From assembly GCA_015069495.1 (NCBI GenBank), contig SVIN01000011.1, forward strand, positions 1-63,408: a DNA stretch of 63,408 nt, written 5' to 3'. The position numbers and the translations under genes are program-made. This document shows positions 43,634 to 52,647 of this stretch, one piece after another (position 1 is the first letter of the stretch; every line of letters starts with the position of its first letter). This DNA is from Clostridiales bacterium. GTDB taxonomy: Bacteria; Bacillota; Clostridia; Christensenellales; Borkfalkiaceae. The notes beneath the pieces were generated by a model that was not told the origin of the DNA, did not search any database, and was given only the letters and a program-made list of their open reading frames with translations.

Positions 43634-44683
43634 ATGAAAAGAAACTTTGCAACAATTTATGCCGTCTTTTGCGCGCTGCTTTTGACAGCGGGTTTTGTGG
43701 CGGTGTTTTTGTTTGCTTGGCAAAGCGGGATTCCCGCTATCATTCAATGTTTAATCGGGTTGTTTATAAGTTGTGTGTTTTCGCCCATTGTCCATGAACT
43801 CGGACACGTTGTCTTCGCTTCGGCTGTGAAAATGGACTGCGTGTATATGAAGGCATTCTGTTTTAAAATTTACCTTAAAAACGGTAAAAAGCGTTTTGGA
43901 TTTGCTTCACCATTTGCACCAGACCAAACACAAGTGTTGCCAAAATCGGGCGGAAATATGGCAAGGCGCACCTGGATATACGCAATTGGCGGGTTGGCGT
44001 TCAGTTTTATTTTTATGACGGCAATTCTCATAACTGCCCTTCTCATTTCACATTACATGCTTTGGGGGCTTTTGCCTTATACGGCATATCTCTTCTTTAT
44101 GAATGTTTTACCCTTAGAATATCCCAATGGTAAAACGGATATCGGTGTGTGCGTCGGCATTCAAAAAGGGTACGACGCCGAGAAAAATATGCTGTCTGCG
44201 ATGGAAATTCAAGGACAGCTTGCTGAGGGAAAAACGTTTTCTGAAATCGATGAACAGTGGTATACGAACGTTCCGCAACTTTGCGAAGATGAACCGATGT
44301 TCGCGATGATGCTTGATTTGCGCTATCGTTACTATTTGGATAAACAGGATATGGACAACGCGGCGGCGTGTTTAAACCGCTTGGTGGGGATTATGGATTA
44401 TTTACCCCTCAGCGAATGCGGAAAGATTGCCGCAGAGTTGGTGTATATGAACGCTTTACGCGGTGAAATGCCCCAAGCGGAAGAAAATGCCAAGGCTTGC
44501 CAATCCTTCTTGAGAGGGAATACCGTTACGGCAAAACGCGTGTTGGCGGCATGGTCGGCGGCGAGCGGGCACCTGGAACATGCGAAAGCTTTGAAAGAAC
44601 AAGGGGAGGCTTGTTTGCAATTTGAACGCATTGCAGGCGTGGTAAAATTTGAAAAAAACCTACTTGCACGTATTGAATTGTAA
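43634..44683 (+). CDS. M50-type membrane metalloprotease with helical tail
   Basis: A 349-residue protein. Residues 1-170 form about four to five membrane helices with the zinc motif HELGH at 54-58 and, later, a NVLPLEYPNGKTD segment in the place of the second (NxxP...DG) M50 motif. Residues about 180-349 are soluble and helical with TPR-like spacing (DNAAACLNRLVGIMDYL, PQAEENAKACQSFL). It starts 2 nt after ppx. Site-2-protease activity is inferred; the canonical DG pair is not exact. Confidence 0.75.
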   Translation: MKRNFATIYAVFCALLLTAGFVAVFLFAWQSGIPAIIQCLIGLFISCVFSPIVHELGHVVFASAVKMDCVYMKAFCFKIYLKNGKKRFGFASPFAPDQTQVLPKSGGNMARRTWIYAIGGLAFSFIFMTAILITALLISHYMLWGLLPYTAYLFFMNVLPLEYPNGKTDIGVCVGIQKGYDAEKNMLSAMEIQGQLAEGKTFSEIDEQWYTNVPQLCEDEPMFAMMLDLRYRYYLDKQDMDNAAACLNRLVGIMDYLPLSECGKIAAELVYMNALRGEMPQAEENAKACQSFLRGNTVTAKRVLAAWSAASGHLEHAKALKEQGEACLQFERIAGVVKFEKNLLARIEL

Positions 44684-44719
44684 AAATTGGGAACACTTAT
44701 ACCAAAGAGAGAGAAAAAT

Positions 44720-46222
44720 ATGAAAAAGAAAGCTGGTATTTTAATGCCCGTATCCTCATTGCCGTCTACACAAGGGATTGGCACTTTGGGGAAAGGGGCG
44801 TATGCATTTGTGGATTGGTTGGAAAGCGCGGGGATGCAGATTTGGCAAGTGTTGCCTTTGTTGCCCACGGGGTTTGGGGACAGTCCTTATCAATCGTGCG
44901 CGTCGGATGCGCTTAACCATTATTTCATCGATTTTGATTTACTCAAAGCCGACGGACTGTTAGAGGAAGACGATTATACCGATATTGTATGGAGTGAGGA
45001 CGAACGCCGTGTGGATTACGGTAAGCAATTTGCTTGCAAAATCCATGTTCTGCGTAAAGCTTTTGCGCGTTTTGACCGTCAAACCGCCGATTGGTTGGCG
45101 TTTTTACAGGAAGGAAAATATGCGGACTACGCGCTGTTTATGACCTTGAAAACGGAGTTCTCCTATGCGCCTTGGACGGATTGGGCAGAACCTTATAGAG
45201 ATTGCGAAGGGAAGGGATTAGAGGGGTATATTGCCGAACGTAAAGATGATATTGACTTTTGGCAATTTACACAATATATCTTCTTAAAGCAATGGAACGC
45301 GTTGCGTGATTATGCGCATGGAAAAGGGATTTTGATTATGGGTGACATGCCCATTTACGTGGCATCCGACAGCGTAGAAACTTGGAAATACCGCCGTGAT
45401 TTGTTTATCTTGGACGGTGAGGGGAATCTTGCTTTAAAAGCGGGCGTGCCCCCTGATGCATTCTCCGAGGACGGACAATTGTGGGGTAACCCCATTTATG
45501 ATTGGGACAAAATGCAGGCGAACGACTATGCTTGGTGGAAGGAACGTATCGATTACAATTTCCGTTTATACGATATCGTGCGTATCGACCATTTCCGCGC
45601 GTTTGACCGTTATTTTGCGATTCCTGCGGATGCGGAAACTGCGAAAGAGGGGGAATGGATGGACGGGCCTAAGGCGGAACTTTTCAAAAATTGGGGTGAT
45701 CGCGCAATCGTTGCGGAAGACTTAGGGGTTATTGACGATGGTGTGCGTACACTCTTGAAAGAAACGGGATATCCCGGCATGAAAGTGTTCGTGTTTGCGT
45801 TTGACGGCGATCCTGACAATGATTATCTGCCGTCCAATATCACGGATGAAAATTGTGTCGCATACACGGGTACGCATGACAATGATACCTTACGCTCGTT
45901 TATTGAGAAAATGGACGAAGCGGAACGCAAGGATTTTGAAACGGAACTGGAAAACCAATGTCTGCTCGCGGACGTTCCCTATATCACGGAAACGATTGAG
46001 GATGAATGTAAAACAATTATCGCGTTGTTGATGTCTACAAAGGCGAATACCGTTATCATACCCATGCACGATGTCTTGTGTTTGGGAGAGGAAGCTCGCT
46101 TAAACGCACCTTCTACCGTATCGGGAAATAACTGGACGTTCCGCTTTGTGGGAAGCGATTTTGGTAAAAGAAAGGCTGCTTGGTTAAAAACTCTAACAGA
46201 AGAATATCAAAGAAATAAATAA
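44720..46222 (+). CDS. malQ: 4-alpha-glucanotransferase
   Basis: A 500-residue GH77 amylomaltase moving maltosyl units between glucans. It begins GILMPVSSLPSTQGIGTLG and has DSPYQS, the nucleophile in VRIDHFRAF, acid/base in IVAEDLGV and the third carboxylate in THDNDT. AGAGAGAGAAA precedes the ATG at 44720. Located just before malEFG, it should process imported maltodextrins. Confidence 0.95.
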   Translation: MKKKAGILMPVSSLPSTQGIGTLGKGAYAFVDWLESAGMQIWQVLPLLPTGFGDSPYQSCASDALNHYFIDFDLLKADGLLEEDDYTDIVWSEDERRVDYGKQFACKIHVLRKAFARFDRQTADWLAFLQEGKYADYALFMTLKTEFSYAPWTDWAEPYRDCEGKGLEGYIAERKDDIDFWQFTQYIFLKQWNALRDYAHGKGILIMGDMPIYVASDSVETWKYRRDLFILDGEGNLALKAGVPPDAFSEDGQLWGNPIYDWDKMQANDYAWWKERIDYNFRLYDIVRIDHFRAFDRYFAIPADAETAKEGEWMDGPKAELFKNWGDRAIVAEDLGVIDDGVRTLLKETGYPGMKVFVFAFDGDPDNDYLPSNITDENCVAYTGTHDNDTLRSFIEKMDEAERKDFETELENQCLLADVPYITETIEDECKTIIALLMSTKANTVIIPMHDVLCLGEEARLNAPSTVSGNNWTFRFVGSDFGKRKAAWLKTLTEEYQRNK

Positions 46223-46227
46223 GTGGA

Positions 46228-46258
46228 AAACTCTCTCGATAAATTCGTGAGAGTTTTT
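46228..46258 (+). terminator. Terminator after malQ
   Basis: AAACTCTC/GAGAGTTT stem with a 13-nt loop and a T5 tail; separates malQ from malEFG. Confidence 0.75.
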
Positions 46259-46335
46259 CTCTTTCTCGTATAAAAACCCGCAGAAACAGAAACACTAAAG
46301 GAAAAGGACGTCCGAGGTCGGGCGAAGGAGGAGAG

Positions 46336-47592
46336 ATGAAAAATAGTGTAAAAGCGGTCTGCGGTGTATTGGCACTCGTCAGCGCGTTTGGTTTTACAGG
46401 TTGTAAAGTCGGTGGCAATAGCGGTGCAATTAAATTGACGGTATGGGTGTCGGAAGCGGATAAGGCGTTTGCAACTTCCGTTGCAGAAGCGTTCAAAACG
46501 CAACACCCAGATAAGCAATACGACATTGTCATTGATATTCAAGGGGAAAACGACGTAGCAACCCGCGTGTTGAACGACGTGGAAAACGCGGCGGACGTGT
46601 ATTCGTGTTTAAGTGACCAAATGTCCAAATTGATTAACGGTGATGCGTTGACTCGCATTGCGGGTGAGCGTTTGACAAGAGTATCGCAAGCCAATTCAAA
46701 GGACTCGATGGATTCGGTTACGGTGTCGGTGAAAGGAGAGGATGGGGTGTACGGAATGCCGTATACGGACAATACCTTTTTCCTTTATTACAATAAATCC
46801 GTATTGACGGAAACGGACGTAAAAACTTTGGATGGTATTTTAAGCAAATGTTCCGCTAATAAACAATTCGCATATCCCATGGCGGACGGTTGGTATTCCA
46901 GCGCATTTTATTTTGGTAAGGGTTTGGGATACAAAGTAACCTACGATGATAATTTAGCGGAAACTTCTATCGAGTGTGATTTTGACAATACGACGGGGGA
47001 GTTGGTTACGGACGCGATGTGGCAATACGTGAAGGACAGCCGATTTAAGGCGGATGCAAACGATTCGAAGATTACCGCAGGGTTTAATGACGGCAGTATC
47101 GTTGCGGCGGCTTCGGGGATTTGGAACCGAACGACCATTGAACAATATCTCGGGGAAAATTTCGCGGCGGCGAAGTTGCCCACTTATACCTTGAACAAAG
47201 GCAAATCGAATGAGGAACAAGTGCAATTGACGGCATTTGCAGGGTATAAGCTGATGGGGGTAAACAATTATTCCAAAAACAAAACGGACGCTTTGGATTT
47301 TGCCGAATTTTACACGAATAAGGAAAACCAAGTCAAACATTTTGAAGCGCGCGGTTTTGTGCCTACGGACGAAGAAGCCCGCGCGGATGCAAAGGTGCAG
47401 GCTGACGTTTGCGCGAGGGCGATTACTGCGCAGTTAAGTCACAGTAAAACGCAAAAAGGGGTGCCTACGACCTTATGGATTCCTATGGAGGGTTTAGGTA
47501 CAGCGATGATTACGGGGAAGCAGAGCGGTAATTTCAATCTCGCGTCGCAGTTAAAAGCGTGCGTAGATGCGATAGAAAAGACGGCGAAATAA
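46336..47592 (+). CDS. malE: Maltodextrin-type ABC substrate-binding lipoprotein
   Basis: A 418-residue receptor of the SBP_bac_1 family. Signal and lipobox FTGC (C23); LTVWVSEADKAFATSVAEAF and VYGMPYTDNTFFLYYNKSVL are characteristic of MalE-like proteins. AAGGAGGAG precedes the ATG. Sugar preference is inferred from malQ next to it and from the MalF/MalG partners. Confidence 0.88.
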   Translation: MKNSVKAVCGVLALVSAFGFTGCKVGGNSGAIKLTVWVSEADKAFATSVAEAFKTQHPDKQYDIVIDIQGENDVATRVLNDVENAADVYSCLSDQMSKLINGDALTRIAGERLTRVSQANSKDSMDSVTVSVKGEDGVYGMPYTDNTFFLYYNKSVLTETDVKTLDGILSKCSANKQFAYPMADGWYSSAFYFGKGLGYKVTYDDNLAETSIECDFDNTTGELVTDAMWQYVKDSRFKADANDSKITAGFNDGSIVAAASGIWNRTTIEQYLGENFAAAKLPTYTLNKGKSNEEQVQLTAFAGYKLMGVNNYSKNKTDALDFAEFYTNKENQVKHFEARGFVPTDEEARADAKVQADVCARAITAQLSHSKTQKGVPTTLWIPMEGLGTAMITGKQSGNFNLASQLKACVDAIEKTAK

Positions 47593-47616
47593 TGACGAAG
47601 TAAGGGAGGATGGTTC

Positions 47617-49023
47617 GTGGAAGAAAATACGCTGAAAAAACCGAAGGGGAGAAACGTGATTCAGCATTTGTATTATGCTTTGCGGTACGGTTCGTATAAA
47701 ACGCGGCTATCCTTTCTGGTGATGGGCTTTGGGCAAATAGCGGAAGGGCAAATAGGGAAAGGCTTGCTGTACCTATTGACGCAGATCGCGGGGCTATTGT
47801 TCACTCTGTTGTTTGGCGGTCGGTATATCCTGCATCTGTTTTCGGGGGATTTGGGCAGCAAACTTTCGGGTGAGCGTTGGAATGAAGAATTGCAGATGTT
47901 CGAGAAAATCAAAGGGGATAACAGCTTTTTGATTTTGCTTTACGGCGTGGTAAGCATTGTATTGTTGTTGCTTTTCACCGTGGTATGGGTCATGAATATC
48001 AAGGGAAGCTATGACAACGATAGACGTTTAATCGAGGGGCGAGACCTTACCACCTTTCGTGAGGATATGCAAACACTTATCAACGAGCGTTTTCATATAC
48101 CGCTGTTAAGCATTCCATTTGTCGGTTTATTGATTTTTACCGTAATGCCGTTGATTTTTATGGTATTGATTGCGTTTACCAACTACGATTACGCGCATAC
48201 GCCCCCAGGAAAATTGTTTGATTGGGTGGGCTTTGAAAATTTCAAAACGATGTTTTCCCTGTCAGCGGGCAGTTCAGGTTTTGCGGTGGTATTTCTGCGG
48301 GTTTTATTGTGGACGTTTGTATGGGCGTTTTTCGCAACGTTTACCAATTATTTTTTAGGGTTAATCATTGCGTTGCTTATTCATAAAAAAGGAATAAAAT
48401 TTAAGGCGCTGTGGCGCACGCTGTTTGTGGTGGCAATCGCCGTTCCGCAGTTTGTGACTTTACTGCTGATGCAAAAGATATTAGATACGGACGGTATATT
48501 AAACGCAATACTGGGTACGCGCATTTTATGGCTGACTGACCAACGGTATTTTTCCCTCTTGCCAAGAGTGATGATTATATTGGTCAATATTTGGATTGGG
48601 GTGCCGTATACGTTGTTGATGTGTTCGGGGATATTGATGAATATTCCCGCGGATTATTACGAGGCGGCGCGAATTGACGGAGCGGGTGCTTCGAGGATAT
48701 TCTTCGATATCACTTTACCGTATATGATGCATATTACTGCACCCTATTTGATTACGCAATTCGTGGGTAATATCAACAATTTTAACGTGATATGGCTGTT
48801 GACGGGCGGCGGACCTGTAAACAACGTGTATTATGGTGGGGGGACGCAAGCGCAATCGACTGACCTTTTGGTAACTTGGCTGTATCGATTGACTACCGAC
48901 CAAAACCCAAAATACAACGTTGCTTCCGTGATTGGTATCGTGATTTTTGTTATCAGCGCGGTGCTGTCGCTGATTACCTACAATCGCAGTGCAACGGTGA
49001 AGAGCGAAGGAGAGTTTCAATGA
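47617..49023 (+). CDS. malF: Maltodextrin ABC transporter permease
   Basis: A 468-residue permease starting at GTG with GGGAGG seven nt upstream. The C-terminal part (from about 165) is a standard MalF with the EAA loop IPADYYEAARIDGAGASRIFFDITLP (residues split here by position only: about 345-370). The first 150 residues contain two to three extra helices, as in Gram-positive MalF proteins. Overlaps malG as ATGA. Confidence 0.92.
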   Translation: MEENTLKKPKGRNVIQHLYYALRYGSYKTRLSFLVMGFGQIAEGQIGKGLLYLLTQIAGLLFTLLFGGRYILHLFSGDLGSKLSGERWNEELQMFEKIKGDNSFLILLYGVVSIVLLLLFTVVWVMNIKGSYDNDRRLIEGRDLTTFREDMQTLINERFHIPLLSIPFVGLLIFTVMPLIFMVLIAFTNYDYAHTPPGKLFDWVGFENFKTMFSLSAGSSGFAVVFLRVLLWTFVWAFFATFTNYFLGLIIALLIHKKGIKFKALWRTLFVVAIAVPQFVTLLLMQKILDTDGILNAILGTRILWLTDQRYFSLLPRVMIILVNIWIGVPYTLLMCSGILMNIPADYYEAARIDGAGASRIFFDITLPYMMHITAPYLITQFVGNINNFNVIWLLTGGGPVNNVYYGGGTQAQSTDLLVTWLYRLTTDQNPKYNVASVIGIVIFVISAVLSLITYNRSATVKSEGEFQ

Positions 49024-49877
49024 GAAGTTATGCAAAATTGGGACGGGGTTTATCTAACTTCTCCGTGTATGCCATTTTGGCGGTGTTGGGTGTTGCTTGG
49101 GTGTTGCCGATTGGCTATTTGATATATACGGCGTTTCGTGTAACACCGTCTACGGGGATTATCAATCAACTTTTCCCCAAGGGGTTGCGATTGGGGTTTG
49201 ACAACTTTACAAGGCTGTTTCAGGAAACGATGTTTACGCGGTGGTTGCTGAATACCTTGATTGTGGCAACTTGTTCGTGCGCTTTGACAACGGTGTTTAT
49301 TCTCATGGTTAGTTACGCTCTTTCAAGGCTGCGCTTTCGTTTACGAAAACCGATTATGAACGTGTTGCTTGTATTGGGTATGTTTCCAGGGTTTATGAGT
49401 ATGATTGCCGTATACTTTATCTTAAAAGCCATGGGGTTGACCAATTCGTTGGTTGCGCTTGTAATGGTATACTCAGGCGGGGCGGCGTTGTCCTATTACG
49501 TTTGTAAAGGATTTTTCGATACTGTACCGAAAGCGATGGAAGAAGCGGCGATTTTGGATGGGGCAAGCCAACCGATGATTTTTATGAAAATTATTTTACC
49601 GCTTGCCAAACCGATGATTGTTTACACGGTTTTAACGTCGTTTATTTCTCCGTGGTGTGATTTCATTTTTGTCAATACCATCATCAGCGATCGGGAAAAA
49701 TACACCGTATCATTGGGTTTGTATAAAATGATCAATGCGGAAAAGAACAGTTTCAACGACAACTTCACCGTATTCTGCGCGGGGGCATTTGTGGTGGGCG
49801 GTATTATCGTAACACTGTTTATGAGTATGCAAAGATATTATGTGGAAGGCATCACAAGCGGTGCCGTCAAAGGGTAA
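49020..49877 (+). CDS. malG: Maltodextrin ABC transporter permease
   Basis: A 285-residue permease with six helices and the EAA motif around KAMEEAAILDGASQPMIF. GAAGGAGAG precedes the ATG at 49020. It ends the unit; no ATPase gene follows, so the importer presumably borrows a shared MsmK-type ATPase from elsewhere on the chromosome. Confidence 0.92.
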   Translation: MRSYAKLGRGLSNFSVYAILAVLGVAWVLPIGYLIYTAFRVTPSTGIINQLFPKGLRLGFDNFTRLFQETMFTRWLLNTLIVATCSCALTTVFILMVSYALSRLRFRLRKPIMNVLLVLGMFPGFMSMIAVYFILKAMGLTNSLVALVMVYSGGAALSYYVCKGFFDTVPKAMEEAAILDGASQPMIFMKIILPLAKPMIVYTVLTSFISPWCDFIFVNTIISDREKYTVSLGLYKMINAEKNSFNDNFTVFCAGAFVVGGIIVTLFMSMQRYYVEGITSGAVKG

Positions 49878-49883
49878 AAGAAA

Positions 49884-49914
49884 GACGCTTCTCATTACGG
49901 GAAGCGTCATGTTG
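49884..49914. terminator. Bidirectional terminator
   Basis: GACGCTTC/GAAGCGTC stem at 49884-49908 between the convergent malG and ABC permease genes; T-rich on both exits. Confidence 0.75.
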
Positions 49915-50724
49915 TTATTTTCTATTTTTAATGACCAACCGTTCCAGTAAAGCAACGGCGGCGTACATAATTGCGGCGAGAATGCAAAGGATGAATACGG
50001 CACTCATGACTAAATCCAACTTAAACACTTGACCGCCGTATACAATGAGGTAGCCAATCCCTGCTTTGGAAACGATATATTCACCCATGATTGAGCCAAT
50101 CCATGCCATACCTACGTTGATTTTTAACATCGAGATAAAGTTAGGTAAGGAGGATGGTATCACCAGCTTGGTTAAAATTTGCCATTTGCTGGCGCCCATG
50201 GATTTCATGAGTAATAATTTGTTTTCATCCGTCGCCATAAAACCGTTTAACATGTTTAATATGGCAACGATTAAACCGATTAAGACGGTCATAAATACAA
50301 TGGCTTTACTGCCCGTGCCGCACCAAATAATGATTAAGGGGCCTAAGGCGATTTTGGGTAAAGCATTCAAAACGACAAAGTAGGGTTCGGATACACGGCG
50401 GAATGCTTCACTCCACCACAAGAGCAACGCAATCGAATACCCAAGAAGAACGGCGATGGAAAAACCAGCCAACGTTTCCCAAAGGGTTGTGCCTACGTGG
50501 TAAAATAAATTTCCGTTCGTGTACAAATCGGCAATGGTTTTAAAAATCCGAGAAGGAGAACTTGTGATAAAGGGATTGATCCAAACCAATTGGGCTGATA
50601 ATTCCCAAAGCCCTAAAAAGCTCAATAAAATGGCGATGCGTACAACGTTAATCCACACGCTTTTCTTTTGTAAACCGCGTAAGTATAAAAGATGTTCGCG
50701 GGAATAATTTTTCTCGTGTTTCAT
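49915..50724 (-). CDS. NitT/TauT-type ABC transporter permease
   Basis: A 269-residue permease with about six helices and the EAA region around LLLMKSMGASKWQILTKLVIP, of the SsuC/TauC/ThiX type (BPD_transp_1). ATG 50724 has AAGGAG upstream and overlaps the ATPase stop by four nt. Transported compound unknown: sulfonates, nitrate, bicarbonate and pyrimidine precursors are all handled by this family. Confidence 0.88.
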   Translation of the reverse strand: MKHEKNYSREHLLYLRGLQKKSVWINVVRIAILLSFLGLWELSAQLVWINPFITSSPSRIFKTIADLYTNGNLFYHVGTTLWETLAGFSIAVLLGYSIALLLWWSEAFRRVSEPYFVVLNALPKIALGPLIIIWCGTGSKAIVFMTVLIGLIVAILNMLNGFMATDENKLLLMKSMGASKWQILTKLVIPSSLPNFISMLKINVGMAWIGSIMGEYIVSKAGIGYLIVYGGQVFKLDLVMSAVFILCILAAIMYAAVALLERLVIKNRK

Positions 50725-51455
50725 GTGTTTAACTCCTTCCAAAGTATTTCAAACCAATGCGCGAACAATTTATTCTCCCGTCGTTTTAACGGTTCGCTTT
50801 CGGGGAAAGAGAGTGCATGCTCCGCAACGATACGTGCAGGGCGGCGGGACAAGACAAAAATCTTATCCGCAACGGAGATGGCTTCGCTGATATCGTGTGT
50901 AATCAACAGAGCGGTTTTCTTTTCCGCGCGGATAATTTTATACACGTCATCGCAAACGGACAAGCGGGTCTGATAATCCAGGGCGGAAAAAGGTTCGTCT
51001 AACAACAATACGTCGGGGTTTACGGATAGGGTGCGTATCAGGGCGGCGCGTTGCCTCATGCCGCCCGATAACGCCGCGGGGTAATTTTTCAAAAACTGCG
51101 CCAATCCGTATTTTTCAGCGAGTGCAAGGGCGCGCGCTTGATTTTCCGCCGTATTGGCACGTTTGATTTCTAAGGGTAAAAATATATTTTTTTCGATTGT
51201 TCGCCAAGGGAACAGTTCGTCTTTTTGTAACATATACCCAAACGAACCGCCGTCGGTAATCACTTTACCTTTTGTGGGTGTCAATAACCCTGCCGCTAAG
51301 GACAATAGGGTGGTTTTGCCACAGCCTGACGGACCGATGATGGCGACGAACTCACCTTCGTTTACGGAAAAGTTTACCGCCTGCAACGCTACGGTTTCCC
51401 CTTGTTTGCTATGATAGTGCATTGAAACGTTGTCAAATCGTAAAACTTCTTTCAT
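50721..51455 (-). CDS. NitT/TauT-type ABC transporter ATPase
   Basis: A 244-residue ATPase with Walker A GPSGCGKTT, Q-loop LQKDELFPWRT, signature [10 protein letters not shown], Walker B VLLLDEPFSALD and H-loop ITHDISEA. AAGGAATA precedes the ATG. Middle gene of the three-gene minus-strand operon. Confidence 0.92.
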   Translation of the reverse strand: MKEVLRFDNVSMHYHSKQGETVALQAVNFSVNEGEFVAIIGPSGCGKTTLLSLAAGLLTPTKGKVITDGGSFGYMLQKDELFPWRTIEKNIFLPLEIKRANTAENQARALALAEKYGLAQFLKNYPAALSGGMRQRAALIRTLSVNPDVLLLDEPFSALDYQTRLSVCDDVYKIIRAEKKTALLITHDISEAISVADKIFVLSRRPARIVAEHALSFPESEPLKRRENKLFAHWFEILWKELNT

Positions 51456-51475
51456 TTGCGTATATTCCTTTTGTG

Positions 51476-52489
51476 TTACTTAGTGTATACCTCTTTATAT
51501 ACTTTTGTTGCGAACGAGTTGTTGGTCAATTCATTCAAGGTTGCCCGACGGGTCAGTTCGCCTGCATTTTCAATGATATCTTGCAAACGGTTGAAACTAT
51601 CTTCCGTCATGGTCAACTCTGTTCTCCATGCGTCGATGGCACGGTATCGTTCTACCGATGCGCTAAGCGCGTCTACGGAAATTCCTTCAAAATAAGCGGT
51701 TAAATAGGGGGCAACTGTATCGGACGGAGTTTCGTTGATATATTTCACGGCTTTGGTGACGGCGCGTAAAAATCCTTCCGCTACGCTTTCGTTTTTCTCC
51801 AGCCAAGAACTTTTTGCGATAAAGCAGGTGTAAGGTACTTCGCCCGAAGCTTCGCCCACCGAAGCAACGACGTATCCTTTCCCTGCGGCTTCGTATTCGT
51901 AGGCGGTAGGGTCGAACATTGTACAGTAATCGGCTGTGCCCGCTTCAAATGCGCTAACCATCAGGTTGAATGCTACGTCGTAATTCAAGGTTAAATCTAC
52001 GCCGTCTTTCAGTTGATGATTGTTTAATACGTATTCGAAGGTCATCGCTGGTACGCCGCCTTTTCTGCCGGCAAGGATTTCTTTTCCTTTGAGATCTTCC
52101 CATTTGAAATTGGGTTCGGGGTGACGCGATACCAAAAACGAACCGTCGCGCTTGGTTAATTGTCCAATGACGGTAGGAACGTCGGTAGAACCGCCGACTA
52201 ATACGTACAACGCCGCTTCAGGTCCGCAGAATCCGATATCCGAATCCCCTGATAATACCGATGCCATGACGTTATCTGCGCCACCGCCGTTGGTTAACTC
52301 GATTTCAATTTTTTCTTCAGCGAAATACCCCAACGAATCGGCAAGATATAACGGCGCGTAAAATACTGAATGGGTTACTTCGTTTAAACGCACGGTGGTA
52401 ACGTCATCATCCTTTTTACAGGACGAGAGGGGGAGTAAGGTGAAACAAACGGCGATTGCCGCACAGATAAATTGGGTAATTTTCTTCAT
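51476..52489 (-). CDS. NMT1-like ABC substrate-binding lipoprotein
   Basis: A 337-residue receptor with lipobox PLSSC (C24). The mature part opens VRLNEVTHSVFYAPLYLADSLGYFAEE, the hallmark of the NMT1/ThiY/SsuA family, and continues NGGGADNVMASVLSGDSDIGF. GGAGAGG precedes the ATG at 52489; a longer reading from 52540 crosses the promoter and is rejected. Substrate not assignable. Confidence 0.88.
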   Translation of the reverse strand: MKKITQFICAAIAVCFTLLPLSSCKKDDDVTTVRLNEVTHSVFYAPLYLADSLGYFAEEKIEIELTNGGGADNVMASVLSGDSDIGFCGPEAALYVLVGGSTDVPTVIGQLTKRDGSFLVSRHPEPNFKWEDLKGKEILAGRKGGVPAMTFEYVLNNHQLKDGVDLTLNYDVAFNLMVSAFEAGTADYCTMFDPTAYEYEAAGKGYVVASVGEASGEVPYTCFIAKSSWLEKNESVAEGFLRAVTKAVKYINETPSDTVAPYLTAYFEGISVDALSASVERYRAIDAWRTELTMTEDSFNRLQDIIENAGELTRRATLNELTNNSFATKVYKEVYTK

Positions 52490-52523
52490 ATCCTCTCCGA
52501 ATAAAAAATTTTTAGAATAATAT

Positions 52524-52553
52524 ATTATATGAATGGTCATTTATAATTGACAA
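52524..52553 (-). promoter_or_regulatory. Promoter of the NitT-type operon
   Basis: On minus: TTGTCA, 18 nt, TATAAT. Its -35 occupies the same bases as the valS -35 on the other strand. Confidence 0.75.
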
Positions 52554-52575
52554 TTTATTTTTCTTGTATTATAAT
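52547..52575 (+). promoter_or_regulatory. Consensus sigma-A promoter of valS
   Basis: Perfect TTGACA (52547-52552), 17 nt, perfect TATAAT (52570-52575). The 72-nt leader has no T-box features. Confidence 0.9.
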
Positions 52576-52647
52576 TGATTGGCTACGGTCTTGCCGTAAC
52601 GATTGTTTCGAAAGAGAATAAACCTGAGAAAGGGGCTGATATAAACT

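Noticed and set aside
52576-52647. Possible T-box leader for valS
   Set aside because: The leader is 72 nt, lacks the AGGGTGG-type T-box sequence and any terminator hairpin.
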